In this document: one piece after another, positions 47,328 through 57,111 of the stretch
Layout: each line of letters begins with the position of its first letter
Numbering within the stretch: the stretch's first letter is position 1
From: Porphyromonas canoris
Lineage (GTDB): Bacteria > Bacteroidota > Bacteroidia > Bacteroidales > Porphyromonadaceae
Assembly (NCBI RefSeq): GCF_000769115.1
Contig: NZ_JQZV01000013.1
Location: forward strand, 289,603 to 353,602
Direction: 5' to 3'
Length of the DNA: 64,000 nt
Notes under the pieces: generated by a model
The model's database searches: none
The model's input: only the letters and a program-made list of their open reading frames with translations
What the model was told of the DNA's origin: nothing
Program-made: the position numbers and the translations under genes

Positions 47328-49922
47328 ATGAGCCGTAAAACATTTTTAGCAGCAATGCTGTGCTCTCTTTTCTTGGGGAGCGGTGCTCTTTTGGCGCAGG
47401 ACACTAAAGCCAAACAGGAGATCAAGACTCCGAAGATCTCTTATGCCAAAAGATTGCAATATGCCGGTCCGGTGAATATATCCCGTCCGGTGCTCTCGGA
47501 TAGTACAAATCTGTCCGGCAAGAGCTACGATGTACAGACCATGCTTTACTATTCTCCCCGTGTCAATCTTGCTAATGACACACGCACTCTTCTTTCTCCG
47601 AAAAGTGGAGAGAAGCCTGTATTCAGTGTGCCTGTGAAGAGAATAGCAGACCCCAATACCTTGCAGTATCATATCTTCAACTTCAATCTTCTTCCGGAAA
47701 CTTACACCAAGGGAACGCTCTCGATAGAGTGTAACGCTCCTTTTGAAGTGTTGGTGGACAACGCCTCAAAGCTAAAAGGTGTCGGAGCAAAGGCGGTAAG
47801 CGACAGCATTAAACCGCAAACATCGAAGATAACACTGCTGCCCAAGACTCATGCCGTTACCGTTAAGGTTGCGCTCTCAAGCAAGGACTCTTTGGAAAAC
47901 ATAGAGCTTCGTGCCGGATTTACTCCCGATCGCGAAGACAGAATAGTAGAGGTACGCTCGGATGCCAAGCACCATCCAGATCCGAACTTTATGATCTACG
48001 GACGCACATTGGCAGGGTCTCAAATCTCTCCGAGTGGCGATTACGTCATTCTCTACTTCCGTCCATCTGCTGCAAGCAGAGCAGGAGAGCAGTCGTTGCT
48101 CTTCCATAAAGGAAAGAAGATAGCGGAGTTCGACGGAGTTGCATCCCGTGCACGCTGGATGCCTAAGACAGACAAACTCTACTACGATGAGACTACCGAG
48201 AAGGGACGTACACTGTATGCCTACGATCCGAAAGTTATGAAGCGTGAAGTGATTCACTCCGGCATTCCGGAAACAGGCAGTTACTTCATGTCTCCGGGAG
48301 AGACATCTTTGATCTTCAATGTATCGGAAGAGGGACAGAAATACAATAAAAACCTGGATCGTCTTGCTGCTCCCGGAGACAGACTACCCGGTTTCAGACA
48401 CCGGAATTTTATTTCTATTTTCGACTTGAAGAGCGGAGTGTTCTATCCGGTTACATTCGGAAACAGATCCACATATATTCAGGATGTCGCTCCGGACGAT
48501 TCCAAGCTGATCTTCTCCGTATCTACTCCTACGCCTACCAAGCGTCCGTTCAGATCCACAAGCTACTACGAAGTGGATCTAAGGACAAGAAGAGTGGATA
48601 CGCTCTTCGTAAACGATACAGAGATAGCGAGCTTGTACTACTCCGCACTGCCTAATATGCTTGTGGCTACCGGTAGTGCCGATGCGTTCCATGGCGTAGG
48701 AAGACTTCTTCCTAAGGGGATGATCGTCAACACTTACGACACCCAGCTCTTCCTCTATGACCGTGTGAACAAGACGGCAAGACCGCTTAGCAAGAGCCTC
48801 GACCGCTCTATCGAAACCGTTTTGGTGCCGACCAACCGCCCCGAAGCATACTTTATCGCAGAGGTGGGAGACCGTAAACTTCTCTACGTTAGCGATATTA
48901 AGAGCGGTAAGATAACCCGTCTTTCCAAGAAAGAAGACTATGTGAAAAACTTCTCTGTATCTGCTCTCTCGGGTGATGTTACCTATATCGGACAGAGTGC
49001 CACATCCTCGGATCGCTTCTACATGATAGATGCCAAGAAGAGAAGAGAAGCCCTTTTGTACGATCTTGATGCCGAGAAAGGTAAAGATCTTATTCGTAGT
49101 AACATGGCGGACTGGGACTATATAGCTCCCGACGGCACCGAGATTCAAGGCCGTTTCTATCTGCCTCCCAACTTCGATCCGAACAAGAAGTATCCGATGA
49201 TTGTCTACTACTACGCCGGAACCTCTCCCGTAAACCGTATGTTTGAAGGTTCTTACTCTTTGGCGATGTATGCCTCTTTGGGATATGTTGTGTATAGCAT
49301 GAACCCCAGCGGCTCTACCGGTTATGGCCAGGAGTTTGCCGCTCGTCACGTGAATGCTTGGGGCGATCGCACCGCAGCCGAAATCATAGGCGCAGTAAAG
49401 GCTTTCTGTAAGTCGCATCCTTTCGTGAATGCAAAAAAGGTAGGCTGTATGGGTGCAAGCTACGGAGGCTTTATGACTCAATACTTGCAGACACAAACGG
49501 ATATTTTTGCTGCTGCGGCGAGTCATGCCGGTATCTCGGCACTTTCATCCTATTGGGGAGAGGGTTATTGGGGAGTAGGTTATAGCAGTGTTGCAAGTGC
49601 GGACAGCTATCCATGGAATAACCCCGACCTTTATACCAAGCATAGCCCGCTCTTCTTGGCAGACAAGATCAACACGCCTCTTCTTCTGCTTCATGGAACA
49701 AAAGATACCAATGTGCCCGATGGAGAGAGTGTACAGATGTATCAGGCTCTTAAGATTTTAGGTAAAGAGGTAGAGTATGTACGTATCTACGGAGAAGATC
49801 ATGGTATTATAAACCCGGAGAAACGTCTTGCATGGACCTCAACGATAATGGCTTGGTTTGCTAAACATTTGCAGGATGACCCTACTTGGTGGAACGATCT
49901 TTTCCCTGCGAATAACCTTTAA
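47328..49922 (+). CDS. Secreted S9-family (prolyl oligopeptidase-like) peptidase
   Basis: The 864-residue product has a signal peptide (MSRKTFLAAMLCSLFLGSGA, cleavage after LLAQ). Residues about 200-590 form a beta-propeller-like region with repeated blades (SPSGDYVILYFRP, SPGETSLIFNVSEE). The alpha/beta-hydrolase domain has the nucleophile in GCMGASYGGFMTQY, then the acid in LLLLHGTKDTNVPDGES, and His in YGEDHGI. The family releases dipeptides or cleaves after proline; the exact specificity cannot be read from sequence. Asaccharolytic Bacteroidales use such enzymes for peptide feeding. Confidence 0.92.
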   Translation: MSRKTFLAAMLCSLFLGSGALLAQDTKAKQEIKTPKISYAKRLQYAGPVNISRPVLSDSTNLSGKSYDVQTMLYYSPRVNLANDTRTLLSPKSGEKPVFSVPVKRIADPNTLQYHIFNFNLLPETYTKGTLSIECNAPFEVLVDNASKLKGVGAKAVSDSIKPQTSKITLLPKTHAVTVKVALSSKDSLENIELRAGFTPDREDRIVEVRSDAKHHPDPNFMIYGRTLAGSQISPSGDYVILYFRPSAASRAGEQSLLFHKGKKIAEFDGVASRARWMPKTDKLYYDETTEKGRTLYAYDPKVMKREVIHSGIPETGSYFMSPGETSLIFNVSEEGQKYNKNLDRLAAPGDRLPGFRHRNFISIFDLKSGVFYPVTFGNRSTYIQDVAPDDSKLIFSVSTPTPTKRPFRSTSYYEVDLRTRRVDTLFVNDTEIASLYYSALPNMLVATGSADAFHGVGRLLPKGMIVNTYDTQLFLYDRVNKTARPLSKSLDRSIETVLVPTNRPEAYFIAEVGDRKLLYVSDIKSGKITRLSKKEDYVKNFSVSALSGDVTYIGQSATSSDRFYMIDAKKRREALLYDLDAEKGKDLIRSNMADWDYIAPDGTEIQGRFYLPPNFDPNKKYPMIVYYYAGTSPVNRMFEGSYSLAMYASLGYVVYSMNPSGSTGYGQEFAARHVNAWGDRTAAEIIGAVKAFCKSHPFVNAKKVGCMGASYGGFMTQYLQTQTDIFAAAASHAGISALSSYWGEGYWGVGYSSVASADSYPWNNPDLYTKHSPLFLADKINTPLLLLHGTKDTNVPDGESVQMYQALKILGKEVEYVRIYGEDHGIINPEKRLAWTSTIMAWFAKHLQDDPTWWNDLFPANNL

Positions 49923-49957
49923 CCGGGACATCGGGTAAGCTCCCGAAACTAAACATA

Positions 49958-50008
49958 AAGCATCCGGAGAATGCTCAAAAGGCATTTCCCGGATGCTTTT
50001 ATTTTTTT
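49958..50008 (+). terminator. Terminator after the S9 peptidase gene
   Basis: Outer arms AAAGCATCCGG and CCGGATGCTTT with an inner ATGC/GCAT stem are followed by a T-rich run, 36 bp after the stop. Confidence 0.85.
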
Positions 50009-50036
50009 AGAATTTTAGCAGTTCTCTTAGAATTTA

Positions 50037-50044
50037 TACCTTTG
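50037..50044 (+). promoter_or_regulatory. -7 element upstream of the purine permease gene
   Basis: TACCTTTG matches TAnnTTTG and lies 92 bp before the start. No purine-riboswitch-like fold was seen in this leader. Confidence 0.45.
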
Positions 50045-50136
50045 TGCCGAAAAAACAGGAGGGGGAACAGCTTCTTTTCTTCTCTTTTCGAGAATAACGC
50101 TTAAATCATACACAATACAAGACATCTCTACACACT

Positions 50137-51474
50137 ATGAACGTTTTACTTCGCAGCCTCGGCTTCGACTCCGGTAAGCACAGACTTCGCACAGAAGTCA
50201 TAGCCGGGCTTACTACTTTTCTCACTATGAGCTATATTTTGGCGGTAAATCCGGACATTCTCAGTGCTACCGGAATGGACAAAGGAGCCGTCTTCACCGC
50301 CACCGCTTTGGCTTCAGCAGTGGGAACACTCCTGATTGCTTTCTTGGCAAAGCTGCCATTTGCTCAAGCTCCGAGTATGGGTATCAATGCCTTTTTTGCC
50401 TTCACGCTCGTCATGGGAATGGGTTACAGCTGGGAGGCCGCACTTGCCGCTGTTTTTGTCGAAGGGATTATTTTTATCCTGCTTACGGTGTTCAACATTC
50501 GGGAGCAGATTGTCAAATGTATTCCGGTCAATCTTCGCTACGCCATCTCAGCCGGTATAGGAATGTTTATAGCCTTTATCGGGCTGAAAAATGCGGGTAT
50601 CATCGTTTCGCACGAAGCCACTTTCGTTACGCTCGGATCCTTTACCCCTGCTGCCACGCTTGCCTGCATCGGTATCCTTATCAGTGCGGCTCTCATTGTC
50701 CTAAGGGTAAGAGGTGCTCTCTTTTACGGTATAGTGATATGTACCATCATAGGTATCCCGATGGGTGTAACGGCTCTACCCGATACTTTCACCCCCGTAT
50801 CCATGCCGCGCTCATTGGAGCCGACGTTCTTGAAGTTCGACTTCCGCGCACTGCTCAATATGGATATGGCTCTTACCATCTTTGCATTGGTCTTCATGGA
50901 TATATTCAATACCGTGGGAACACTTATCGGAGCAGCTGCCAAGACAGAAATGATGGACGAGCAGGGTAATGTGAAGAATATCAAGCCGGCAATGATGGCA
51001 GATGCCGTGGCTACATCCGTTGGGGCGGTATTGGGAACATCTACCGTTACCACATTTGTAGAGAGTGCTTCGGGAATTGCCGAGGGTGGTCGCACAGGCT
51101 TGACCGCATTCACCACTTCCATACTCTTTATCACCGCTCTCTTCTTATCTCCTCTCTTCCTGCTCGTACCCTCTGCCGCCACCACGGGAGCATTGGTGCT
51201 TGTGGGAGTGTTCATGCTGAGTGCTATTCAGGAGATAGATCTCTCCGATATTTCAGAAGCGATGCCATGCTTTATCACCATGCTTACTATGGTGCTTACC
51301 TACAATATAGCGGAAGGTATGGCGCTTGGACTCATCAGCTTCACGCTGGTAAAGATGCTGTGCGGACGCTTCAAAGAGGTGAGTGTAACACTCTATGTGG
51401 TATCTGCCCTGCTGCTTTTGCGCTACATGTTGCAGACTCCTCTATTCGATACCATTGCTTCTCTTTTCCAATAA
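50137..51474 (+). CDS. NCS2-family purine permease (guanine/hypoxanthine type)
   Basis: The 445-residue product has about 12-14 hydrophobic helices. Signature segments of the AzgA-like branch are visible: EVIAGLTTFLTMSYILAVNP at the N-terminus, QAPSMGINAFFAFT in helix 3, GMFIAFIGLKNAGIIV, FMDIFNTVGTLIGAAAKT, and TVTTFVESASGIAEGGRTGL. These features favour guanine, hypoxanthine or adenine over uracil or xanthine. It lies on its own transcript between two terminators. Confidence 0.92.
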   Translation: MNVLLRSLGFDSGKHRLRTEVIAGLTTFLTMSYILAVNPDILSATGMDKGAVFTATALASAVGTLLIAFLAKLPFAQAPSMGINAFFAFTLVMGMGYSWEAALAAVFVEGIIFILLTVFNIREQIVKCIPVNLRYAISAGIGMFIAFIGLKNAGIIVSHEATFVTLGSFTPAATLACIGILISAALIVLRVRGALFYGIVICTIIGIPMGVTALPDTFTPVSMPRSLEPTFLKFDFRALLNMDMALTIFALVFMDIFNTVGTLIGAAAKTEMMDEQGNVKNIKPAMMADAVATSVGAVLGTSTVTTFVESASGIAEGGRTGLTAFTTSILFITALFLSPLFLLVPSAATTGALVLVGVFMLSAIQEIDLSDISEAMPCFITMLTMVLTYNIAEGMALGLISFTLVKMLCGRFKEVSVTLYVVSALLLLRYMLQTPLFDTIASLFQ

Positions 51475-51534
51475 AATCCGTTTCAAATATCATAAAAGAG
51501 CTGCCGGGGGTTTTCTCTTTCGGTGGCTCTTTTG

Positions 51535-51564
51535 TTGTTAATTGGTTGAAATATCGTAACTTTG
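51535..51564 (+). promoter_or_regulatory. Promoter of the DEAD-box helicase gene
   Basis: TTG at 51535-51537, 19 bp, then TAACTTTG at 51557-51564, 44 bp before the start codon. Confidence 0.65.
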
Positions 51565-51608
51565 CACCATGCAGAAGAATATTATTCTGCATTTATCTAT
51601 AATAATAT

Positions 51609-53372
51609 ATGACATTTAACGAACTGGGAGTATCTGCTCCTCTTCTTCGCGCTGTGGAAGCGCTTGGTTATGATCAGCCTATGCCTATACAAGAGGCTGT
51701 GATACCCCACCTGCTTGGAGAGAGCAGAGACATCATCGCACTGGCTCAGACCGGCACCGGAAAGACGGCAGCATTCGGCTTGCCTCTCCTTCAAAACTTA
51801 GACACAACGCAACGCATCCCTCAGGCACTCATACTGGCTCCCACTCGTGAGCTTTGTGTGCAGATTGCCGGAGACCTTGCCGACTACTCGCAATACATGA
51901 AAAACGTGGGCATCGTAGCCGTTTACGGAGGTGCTTCCATAGAGCAGCAGATCCGCACCATCCGTTCCGGAGTGCAGATCATCGTAGCCACTCCGGGTCG
52001 CCTTATAGACTTGATGAAGCGAGGAGTGGTGAACCTCTCCACCGTGAGAGACGTTGTGCTCGATGAAGCAGACGAGATGCTAAATATGGGCTTCACGGAA
52101 AGCATCGAAGAGATCCTTGCTCAAGTGCCATCCGAAAGACATCTGCTCCTCTTCTCTGCCACCATGCCGAAGGAGATTGCAGCCATTGCGTCCGGCTACA
52201 TGAAGAAGCCGACGGAGATCGTGATAGGCGCAAAGAACGAGGGCAACAAGAATATCCGCCACATCTATTACATGGTGGCGGCAAAAGATAAGTATCTGAC
52301 ACTTAAACGTATTGCGGACTACTATCCCAATATCTACGGCATCATCTTCTGCCGTACCCGGAGAGAAACGCAGGAGATAGCCGACAAACTCATACAGGAC
52401 GGCTACAATGCCGACTCTCTGCATGGCGATCTGTCGCAGGCTCAAAGGGATTATGTGATGCAGAAGTTCAGAATCCGCAACCTCCAACTCCTTGTCGCTA
52501 CGGATGTGGCAGCACGCGGACTCGATGTGAACGACCTTACACACGTCATCCATTACGGTCTGCCCGAAGATGTGGAAAGCTATACCCACCGAAGCGGACG
52601 CACTGCCCGTGCAGGAAAAAGCGGACTCAGCATTGCCATCTGCCACTCTCGCGAGAAAGGGCGTCTAAGGGACATCGAAAAGATTATAGGCAGTCAGATA
52701 GAACGCGCTTACGTACCCACCGGAAGAGAGGTATGCGAGCGACAGCTCTTCACGCTTGCGGATAAAATAGAGAGTACACTGCCCGATGATGAAGACCAGA
52801 TGCTCTCTGCCATCCTCCCCGCCATCGTCTCCAAACTCTCGTGGATAGATAAAGAGGAGCTTATACGCCGCTTCATCTCTATGGAGAGCCACAGACTTCT
52901 CCAGTACTATCGTGCCGCACAAGAGGTGGAGGAAGTGCCCGACAAACCACTGCACGATGATCGTTCCAAAGGATCGGAGCGCAGAGGACGCAAGAAACAG
53001 CGCGAGAACGGCATCCCCGAACCGGGATATGCTCGTCTGCAAATCAACTTCGGACGTCGTGATAAGCTGTACCCCAACTCCCTCATAGAGCTTCTCAATG
53101 CTACCACAGGCGGAGCACGTGTGGAGGTAGGTAAGATAGATATTTACGATACATTCTCTTACTTTGAAGTGCCGGAACGAGATGCCAAGACGGTTATCTC
53201 TTCCATGAACGATTTTGAAGTGGGATCGCGAGCTATCATGGTGCGTAAAGCGCAACCCAAAGGCGGTGCAGGAGAGAAAGAGTCCGGGCATGGACGAGAC
53301 AGATCTTCCACTACATCGCGCAAAGATATGCGCCGTGCCGGAAAGAGTGGTAACGGCAGACGGAGAAGATAA
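51609..53372 (+). CDS. DEAD-box RNA helicase with DbpA-type RNA-binding domain (DeaD/CsdA-like)
   Basis: The 587-residue product has the Q motif FNELGVSAPLLRAVEALGYD. Motif I is AQTGTGKT, Ia is APTRELC, motif II is DEAD in VLDEADEML, and motif III is SAT. Motifs IV-VI are IIFCRTRRE, VATDVAARGLDV and HRSGRTARAGK. Residues about 475-555 form a DbpA/CsdA RNA-binding domain (YARLQINFGRRDKLYPNSLI), and the tail is Arg/Gly/Ser-rich. It unwinds rRNA or mRNA structures in ribosome assembly and cold adaptation. It has its own promoter and terminator. Confidence 0.95.
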   Translation: MTFNELGVSAPLLRAVEALGYDQPMPIQEAVIPHLLGESRDIIALAQTGTGKTAAFGLPLLQNLDTTQRIPQALILAPTRELCVQIAGDLADYSQYMKNVGIVAVYGGASIEQQIRTIRSGVQIIVATPGRLIDLMKRGVVNLSTVRDVVLDEADEMLNMGFTESIEEILAQVPSERHLLLFSATMPKEIAAIASGYMKKPTEIVIGAKNEGNKNIRHIYYMVAAKDKYLTLKRIADYYPNIYGIIFCRTRRETQEIADKLIQDGYNADSLHGDLSQAQRDYVMQKFRIRNLQLLVATDVAARGLDVNDLTHVIHYGLPEDVESYTHRSGRTARAGKSGLSIAICHSREKGRLRDIEKIIGSQIERAYVPTGREVCERQLFTLADKIESTLPDDEDQMLSAILPAIVSKLSWIDKEELIRRFISMESHRLLQYYRAAQEVEEVPDKPLHDDRSKGSERRGRKKQRENGIPEPGYARLQINFGRRDKLYPNSLIELLNATTGGARVEVGKIDIYDTFSYFEVPERDAKTVISSMNDFEVGSRAIMVRKAQPKGGAGEKESGHGRDRSSTTSRKDMRRAGKSGNGRRRR

Positions 53373-53394
53373 TCCTTCCGAAGGAAACGATAGA

Positions 53395-53438
53395 AGAGCA
53401 GAAAGCAGGTGCGGGAGCATCGCTTTCTGCTCTTTTTT
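53395..53438 (+). terminator. Terminator after the DEAD-box helicase gene
   Basis: The 12-bp arms AGAGCAGAAAGC and GCTTTCTGCTCT with a 15-nt loop are followed by TTTTT. Confidence 0.85.
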
Positions 53439-53485
53439 GTGTGGAGACTTTTGTGTCTGAATCTGTTCAGAGAGTAGAACAAACA

Positions 53486-53611
53486 GGTTTAGAACTTTGG
53501 TTGAACCTTTTCGGAGATCTAAAGCAGGGCGTGATTGTCGGACATTGCGGTTTGAGTTGTGGAGATCAAGACGCGGTTTGCACAACTCAAGACTTGAGTT
53601 CGGGGAGTGAA
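53486..53611. repeat. Possible degenerate 21-bp periodic sequence with inverted repeat
   Basis: Read in 21-bp rows from 53486, several rows resemble each other, for example GGTTTGAGTTGTGGAG at 53549 and GACTTGAGTTCGGGGAG at 53591. An inverted repeat TTGAGTTGTG ... CACAACTCAA covers the middle. The similarity is weak. The rest of 53439-53824 holds only the promoter of the next gene. Confidence 0.3.
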
Positions 53612-53685
53612 CAAGTTCAGGGAAAGTTTTATATCTGTTTATCTTCTTTTTTGTTAAGGCTTATCGTGAAGACCGAGACAACTCC

Positions 53686-53716
53686 TTGAATATTTATACA
53701 TTTATGCATACCTTTG
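53686..53716 (+). promoter_or_regulatory. Promoter of the LRR lipoprotein gene
   Basis: TTG at 53686-53688, 20 bp, then TACCTTTG at 53709-53716. The leader to the start codon is about 100 nt. Confidence 0.75.
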
Positions 53717-53824
53717 TTTTATGGGGTAATAACCATACCCCTGATGAACAGACGGTATTCCGAAGGTCTTAACCCCGGATGCTTTTTGATCATTGAATAA
53801 GAATAAACAGAAATACATAATCAG

Positions 53825-56800
53825 ATGAAACGGATTTTTACGAGTGGAGTATGCGTTTTAATGTTGTTCCTCACTATTTTATCGACAAGCTGCCGTAACG
53901 ATCGTGCGGAGCTGGTTTCGCAAGAAAAAGGCAGAAAGCTCACTCTTACGGCATCCATGCCACAGAATGAAGCCGGAATGAGAGTCGGCTTGGAGAAAGG
54001 AGCAGATGGCAATACTCTCGTTGCTCGTTGGAAAGCGGGCGACAAGGTAGCATTTATCTTCGAGCAGACCGGGACGCTGACCGCTCCCGTGGAGGTAACC
54101 ATTTCTTCCATCGAGCAGGATGGCAAGCTGGCAAGGTTGAGCATCGAAGTGCCGGAAATCATAAACGTACAGCAGGAGTACACCATTCACGCTTTCTGCG
54201 GAATACCGGGGACGGGAGCACGTGTACAGGATGGAGAGATCCTCGTGGACATATTGCCATTGAGGGAGAACAGGTTGGAAGATATCGTTGTCCCGGTAAT
54301 TGCCGAGGAGGATGTCGATCCTGATGAGACGGATATAGAGTTGGACTTCTCTCATCTCGGCAGTATCGAGTATGTAGATCTAAAAAACAGTTCGGGAGAG
54401 GAGCTCAGGGTGTCCAACTGTCATCTTTATCCCGTAAAGGGAGATGCGGAAGAGTGGAGATATGTGCCCGGAAACGGAAAGATTCATTTCTATAAAGTCT
54501 CGGCAGAGAATGTGCTGTCCGTCGATGGCACCAAGCCCAACCCGATAAAGGAGTCGGGTTCTGCTGTTTCGATAGCACCCGGAGCCACTCACACTTTTGC
54601 GGTATGGCACTACCCTAAAAAGAGAAATATTCCGGAGTTTGGTATATCCATGCAGACGGATGGAGGAGCTGTCCTTTCTCGAAACACGAGAGTAGCGAAG
54701 CCGTTTGCCATGACTCCCGGCAAGGCTTATCGTGTACGGGCAGAGTGGAAGAGCGGTATCCTGAAGATCGAAGACGATATTGTGGAAGGAGTGCCCGCCA
54801 TGACTCTTACAACGGAGATGGAAGTGGGGCAGACGATAACGCTCTATATCAAAGCAGAGGATAAGGACAAGCCCGATGTCTGGATAGACTTGAACAACAA
54901 CAAGATCAAGGATGCAGGAGAGCGTGTGATGGTATTTGAACAACATGAGGAGTATACGCTGGGTGCTCAGACAATAGTAGTCTATGGCAATATCACCGAG
55001 TTTGTTTGCAAAGAAAACCGGCTCACCGCACTGGATGTACAGGAGAATAAGGCTCTGGAGTTATTGGAGTGTCAAGATAACCTGCTCAAGACTTTGGACG
55101 TGAGTAAGAATACGGAGTTGGAAGAGCTGCATTGCGACAACAACTCACTCGCTACTTTGGATGTCTCGAAGAATATCGAGCTTGATAATCTGGTCTGCTC
55201 CACCAACGCTCTTACGGCTTTGGACGTGAGCAACAATGCGAAGTTGACATTCTTGTACTGTGATAGTAATAAAGAGCTGACCTCTTTGAAGATCAGCAAC
55301 AGCATCAACGAGTTTCTCTTCTGCCGTCACTGCAAGCTGAGCGCGGAGGCGTTGGACAATATCTTCCGAACCCTTCCGGATGTGAGCGGAAGCGAAAAGG
55401 ATCCGAAGGTCTTCGTGGAAAAGAACCCCGGTGCTGATGACTGTCATCCAGAGATAGCCACCAAGAAAGGCTGGAAAGTGGATGTAAAGGGCAAGCCGCT
55501 TCCTACTCCTGCCGGCAACAGTATGACTCTCACGACGAAGAAAATGATCGGCGAGACGATAGAGCTTTACATCGATGCTGAGGACGCAGACCAAAAGAAT
55601 GTTTGGATAGACCTGAACAACAACAAGATCAAAGACGCCGGAGAGGATGCCGTGGAGTTTGAAGTGCACAAGCATTACAGGCTGGATGCTCAGACGATAG
55701 TGGTGTATGGCAATGTTACAAAGTTCTTCTGCAAGGGAGCCCGGATTACGGCTCTGGATGTACAGAAGAACAATGCGTTGGAAGAGTTGGTGTGCGACGA
55801 GAACAAGCTTACAGCTTTGGATGTGCGCAAGAACGTCAAGCTGGAGAAGCTGCACTGCTCCGAGAACAAACTCTCTACTCTGGACGTGAGGAATAATCCG
55901 GAGCTGGAACTGCTGTTCTGCGACTACAACTCTCTCACCACTCTGGACGTGAGCAAGAACAGAAAGCTCGAAAAGCTGGTCTGCTCCGGCAACAAGCTTG
56001 CCGCTTTGGATGTGAGTGGCAATCCGGAGCTGGAGTTCTTGCACTGCGAAAACAACAAGGAGCTGACCACTCTCGACATCGGCTCCGGTATTGATGATCA
56101 GCTTTACTCCCGCGGCTGCAAGCTCGGCGCGGAGGAGCTGGACAACATCTTCCGAATACTTCCGGATGTGAGAGGAAAGGGGAAAGAGAAGAAGATCCTT
56201 GTAGACAACACCCCCGGCGCAGCCGACTGTCATCCGGAGATAGCCACCAAGAAAGGCTGGACAGTGGATGTCAAGGGCAAGCCGCTACCTCCAACTCCTC
56301 CCGGCAATAGGATGACGATGACGACAAAGAAAGCCATCGGTGAGAAGATAAAGCTTTGGATATATGCCGAGGAAGCAGACCGCCCGAACGTCTGGATAGA
56401 CCTGAACAACAATTATGTCAAAGATGCGGGCGAGAACGTAACCGTATTTGGTACCGAACAAGAGTACACACTCGGATCCCGGATCGTTACGGTGTATGGC
56501 AACGTATTCATGCTTACAAGCAACAGTAACAAGCTCACCTCGCTGGATGTGAGCAAGAACACAGCTTTGGTAGATTTGGGCTGCTACGGTAACGAGCTCA
56601 CCTCGTTGGATGTGAGCAAGAACACAGCCTTAAAAGGGCTATTCTGTGGAGCTAATCTGTTCACTTCGCTGGATGTGAGCAAGAATACCAAGCTGGATGC
56701 TTTGGCTTGCGACTACAACAGGGATCTTACTTCCTTGAAGATCCCCGGCAGTATCAGAGACAGACTGCACTGCAAGGAATGCAAGCTGAGTGCGGAGATG

Positions 56801-56956
56801 CTGAACGAAATATTCAGAACACTTCCCGATGTAACCAAGCAGCCCGGTGGAAAGAAGACGGTCTATATCTATGGCAATCCCGGCACGGATGAGTGTGATA
56901 AATCCATCGCCACGAGTAAAGGGTGGAAGGTATCTCTCGACCCGAAAGAGTGGTAA
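53825..56956 (+). CDS. Leucine-rich-repeat lipoprotein with three tandem modules (internalin-J type)
   Basis: The 1043-residue product has a lipobox ending at Cys23 (LSTSC). Residues about 35-310 form a fimbrillin-like beta-rich N-terminal region. Three modules follow at about 326-563, 567-822 and 830-1039. Each has a strand region with the acidic loop VWIDLNNN(K/Y)(I/V)KDAGE, like a calcium-binding loop. Then come three to five leucine-rich repeats of about 21 residues (pattern LEELHCDNNSLATLDVSKNT), and an end piece (LD.IFR.LPDV, GWKVDVKG). The Cys in each repeat is characteristic of the internalin-J class. Such proteins usually mediate adhesion. No type IX sorting signal is seen at the end. 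Confidence 0.92.
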   Translation: MKRIFTSGVCVLMLFLTILSTSCRNDRAELVSQEKGRKLTLTASMPQNEAGMRVGLEKGADGNTLVARWKAGDKVAFIFEQTGTLTAPVEVTISSIEQDGKLARLSIEVPEIINVQQEYTIHAFCGIPGTGARVQDGEILVDILPLRENRLEDIVVPVIAEEDVDPDETDIELDFSHLGSIEYVDLKNSSGEELRVSNCHLYPVKGDAEEWRYVPGNGKIHFYKVSAENVLSVDGTKPNPIKESGSAVSIAPGATHTFAVWHYPKKRNIPEFGISMQTDGGAVLSRNTRVAKPFAMTPGKAYRVRAEWKSGILKIEDDIVEGVPAMTLTTEMEVGQTITLYIKAEDKDKPDVWIDLNNNKIKDAGERVMVFEQHEEYTLGAQTIVVYGNITEFVCKENRLTALDVQENKALELLECQDNLLKTLDVSKNTELEELHCDNNSLATLDVSKNIELDNLVCSTNALTALDVSNNAKLTFLYCDSNKELTSLKISNSINEFLFCRHCKLSAEALDNIFRTLPDVSGSEKDPKVFVEKNPGADDCHPEIATKKGWKVDVKGKPLPTPAGNSMTLTTKKMIGETIELYIDAEDADQKNVWIDLNNNKIKDAGEDAVEFEVHKHYRLDAQTIVVYGNVTKFFCKGARITALDVQKNNALEELVCDENKLTALDVRKNVKLEKLHCSENKLSTLDVRNNPELELLFCDYNSLTTLDVSKNRKLEKLVCSGNKLAALDVSGNPELEFLHCENNKELTTLDIGSGIDDQLYSRGCKLGAEELDNIFRILPDVRGKGKEKKILVDNTPGAADCHPEIATKKGWTVDVKGKPLPPTPPGNRMTMTTKKAIGEKIKLWIYAEEADRPNVWIDLNNNYVKDAGENVTVFGTEQEYTLGSRIVTVYGNVFMLTSNSNKLTSLDVSKNTALVDLGCYGNELTSLDVSKNTALKGLFCGANLFTSLDVSKNTKLDALACDYNRDLTSLKIPGSIRDRLHCKECKLSAEMLNEIFRTLPDVTKQPGGKKTVYIYGNPGTDECDKSIATSKGWKVSLDPKEW

Positions 56957-57111
56957 GGTATCTCTCGACCCGAAGTAGCGGAGCATAAAATATTATAAAC
57001 AGATTCGGGCAGTGCCGGTGCGATAAGTGCCGGCACTGCTTTTTTTGTGCCGAGACGGAAAACCGGGATCGGGAAAAGAGAAAAGGTCGGTTTCGGAGAG
57101 GATGAAAATTT

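Noticed and set aside
48579-49526. 315-codon minus-strand frame within the S9 peptidase gene
   Set aside because: It is antisense to the propeller and catalytic domain of a clear peptidase.
50045-50136. Purine riboswitch before the purine permease
   Set aside because: No three-way junction or conserved core was seen.
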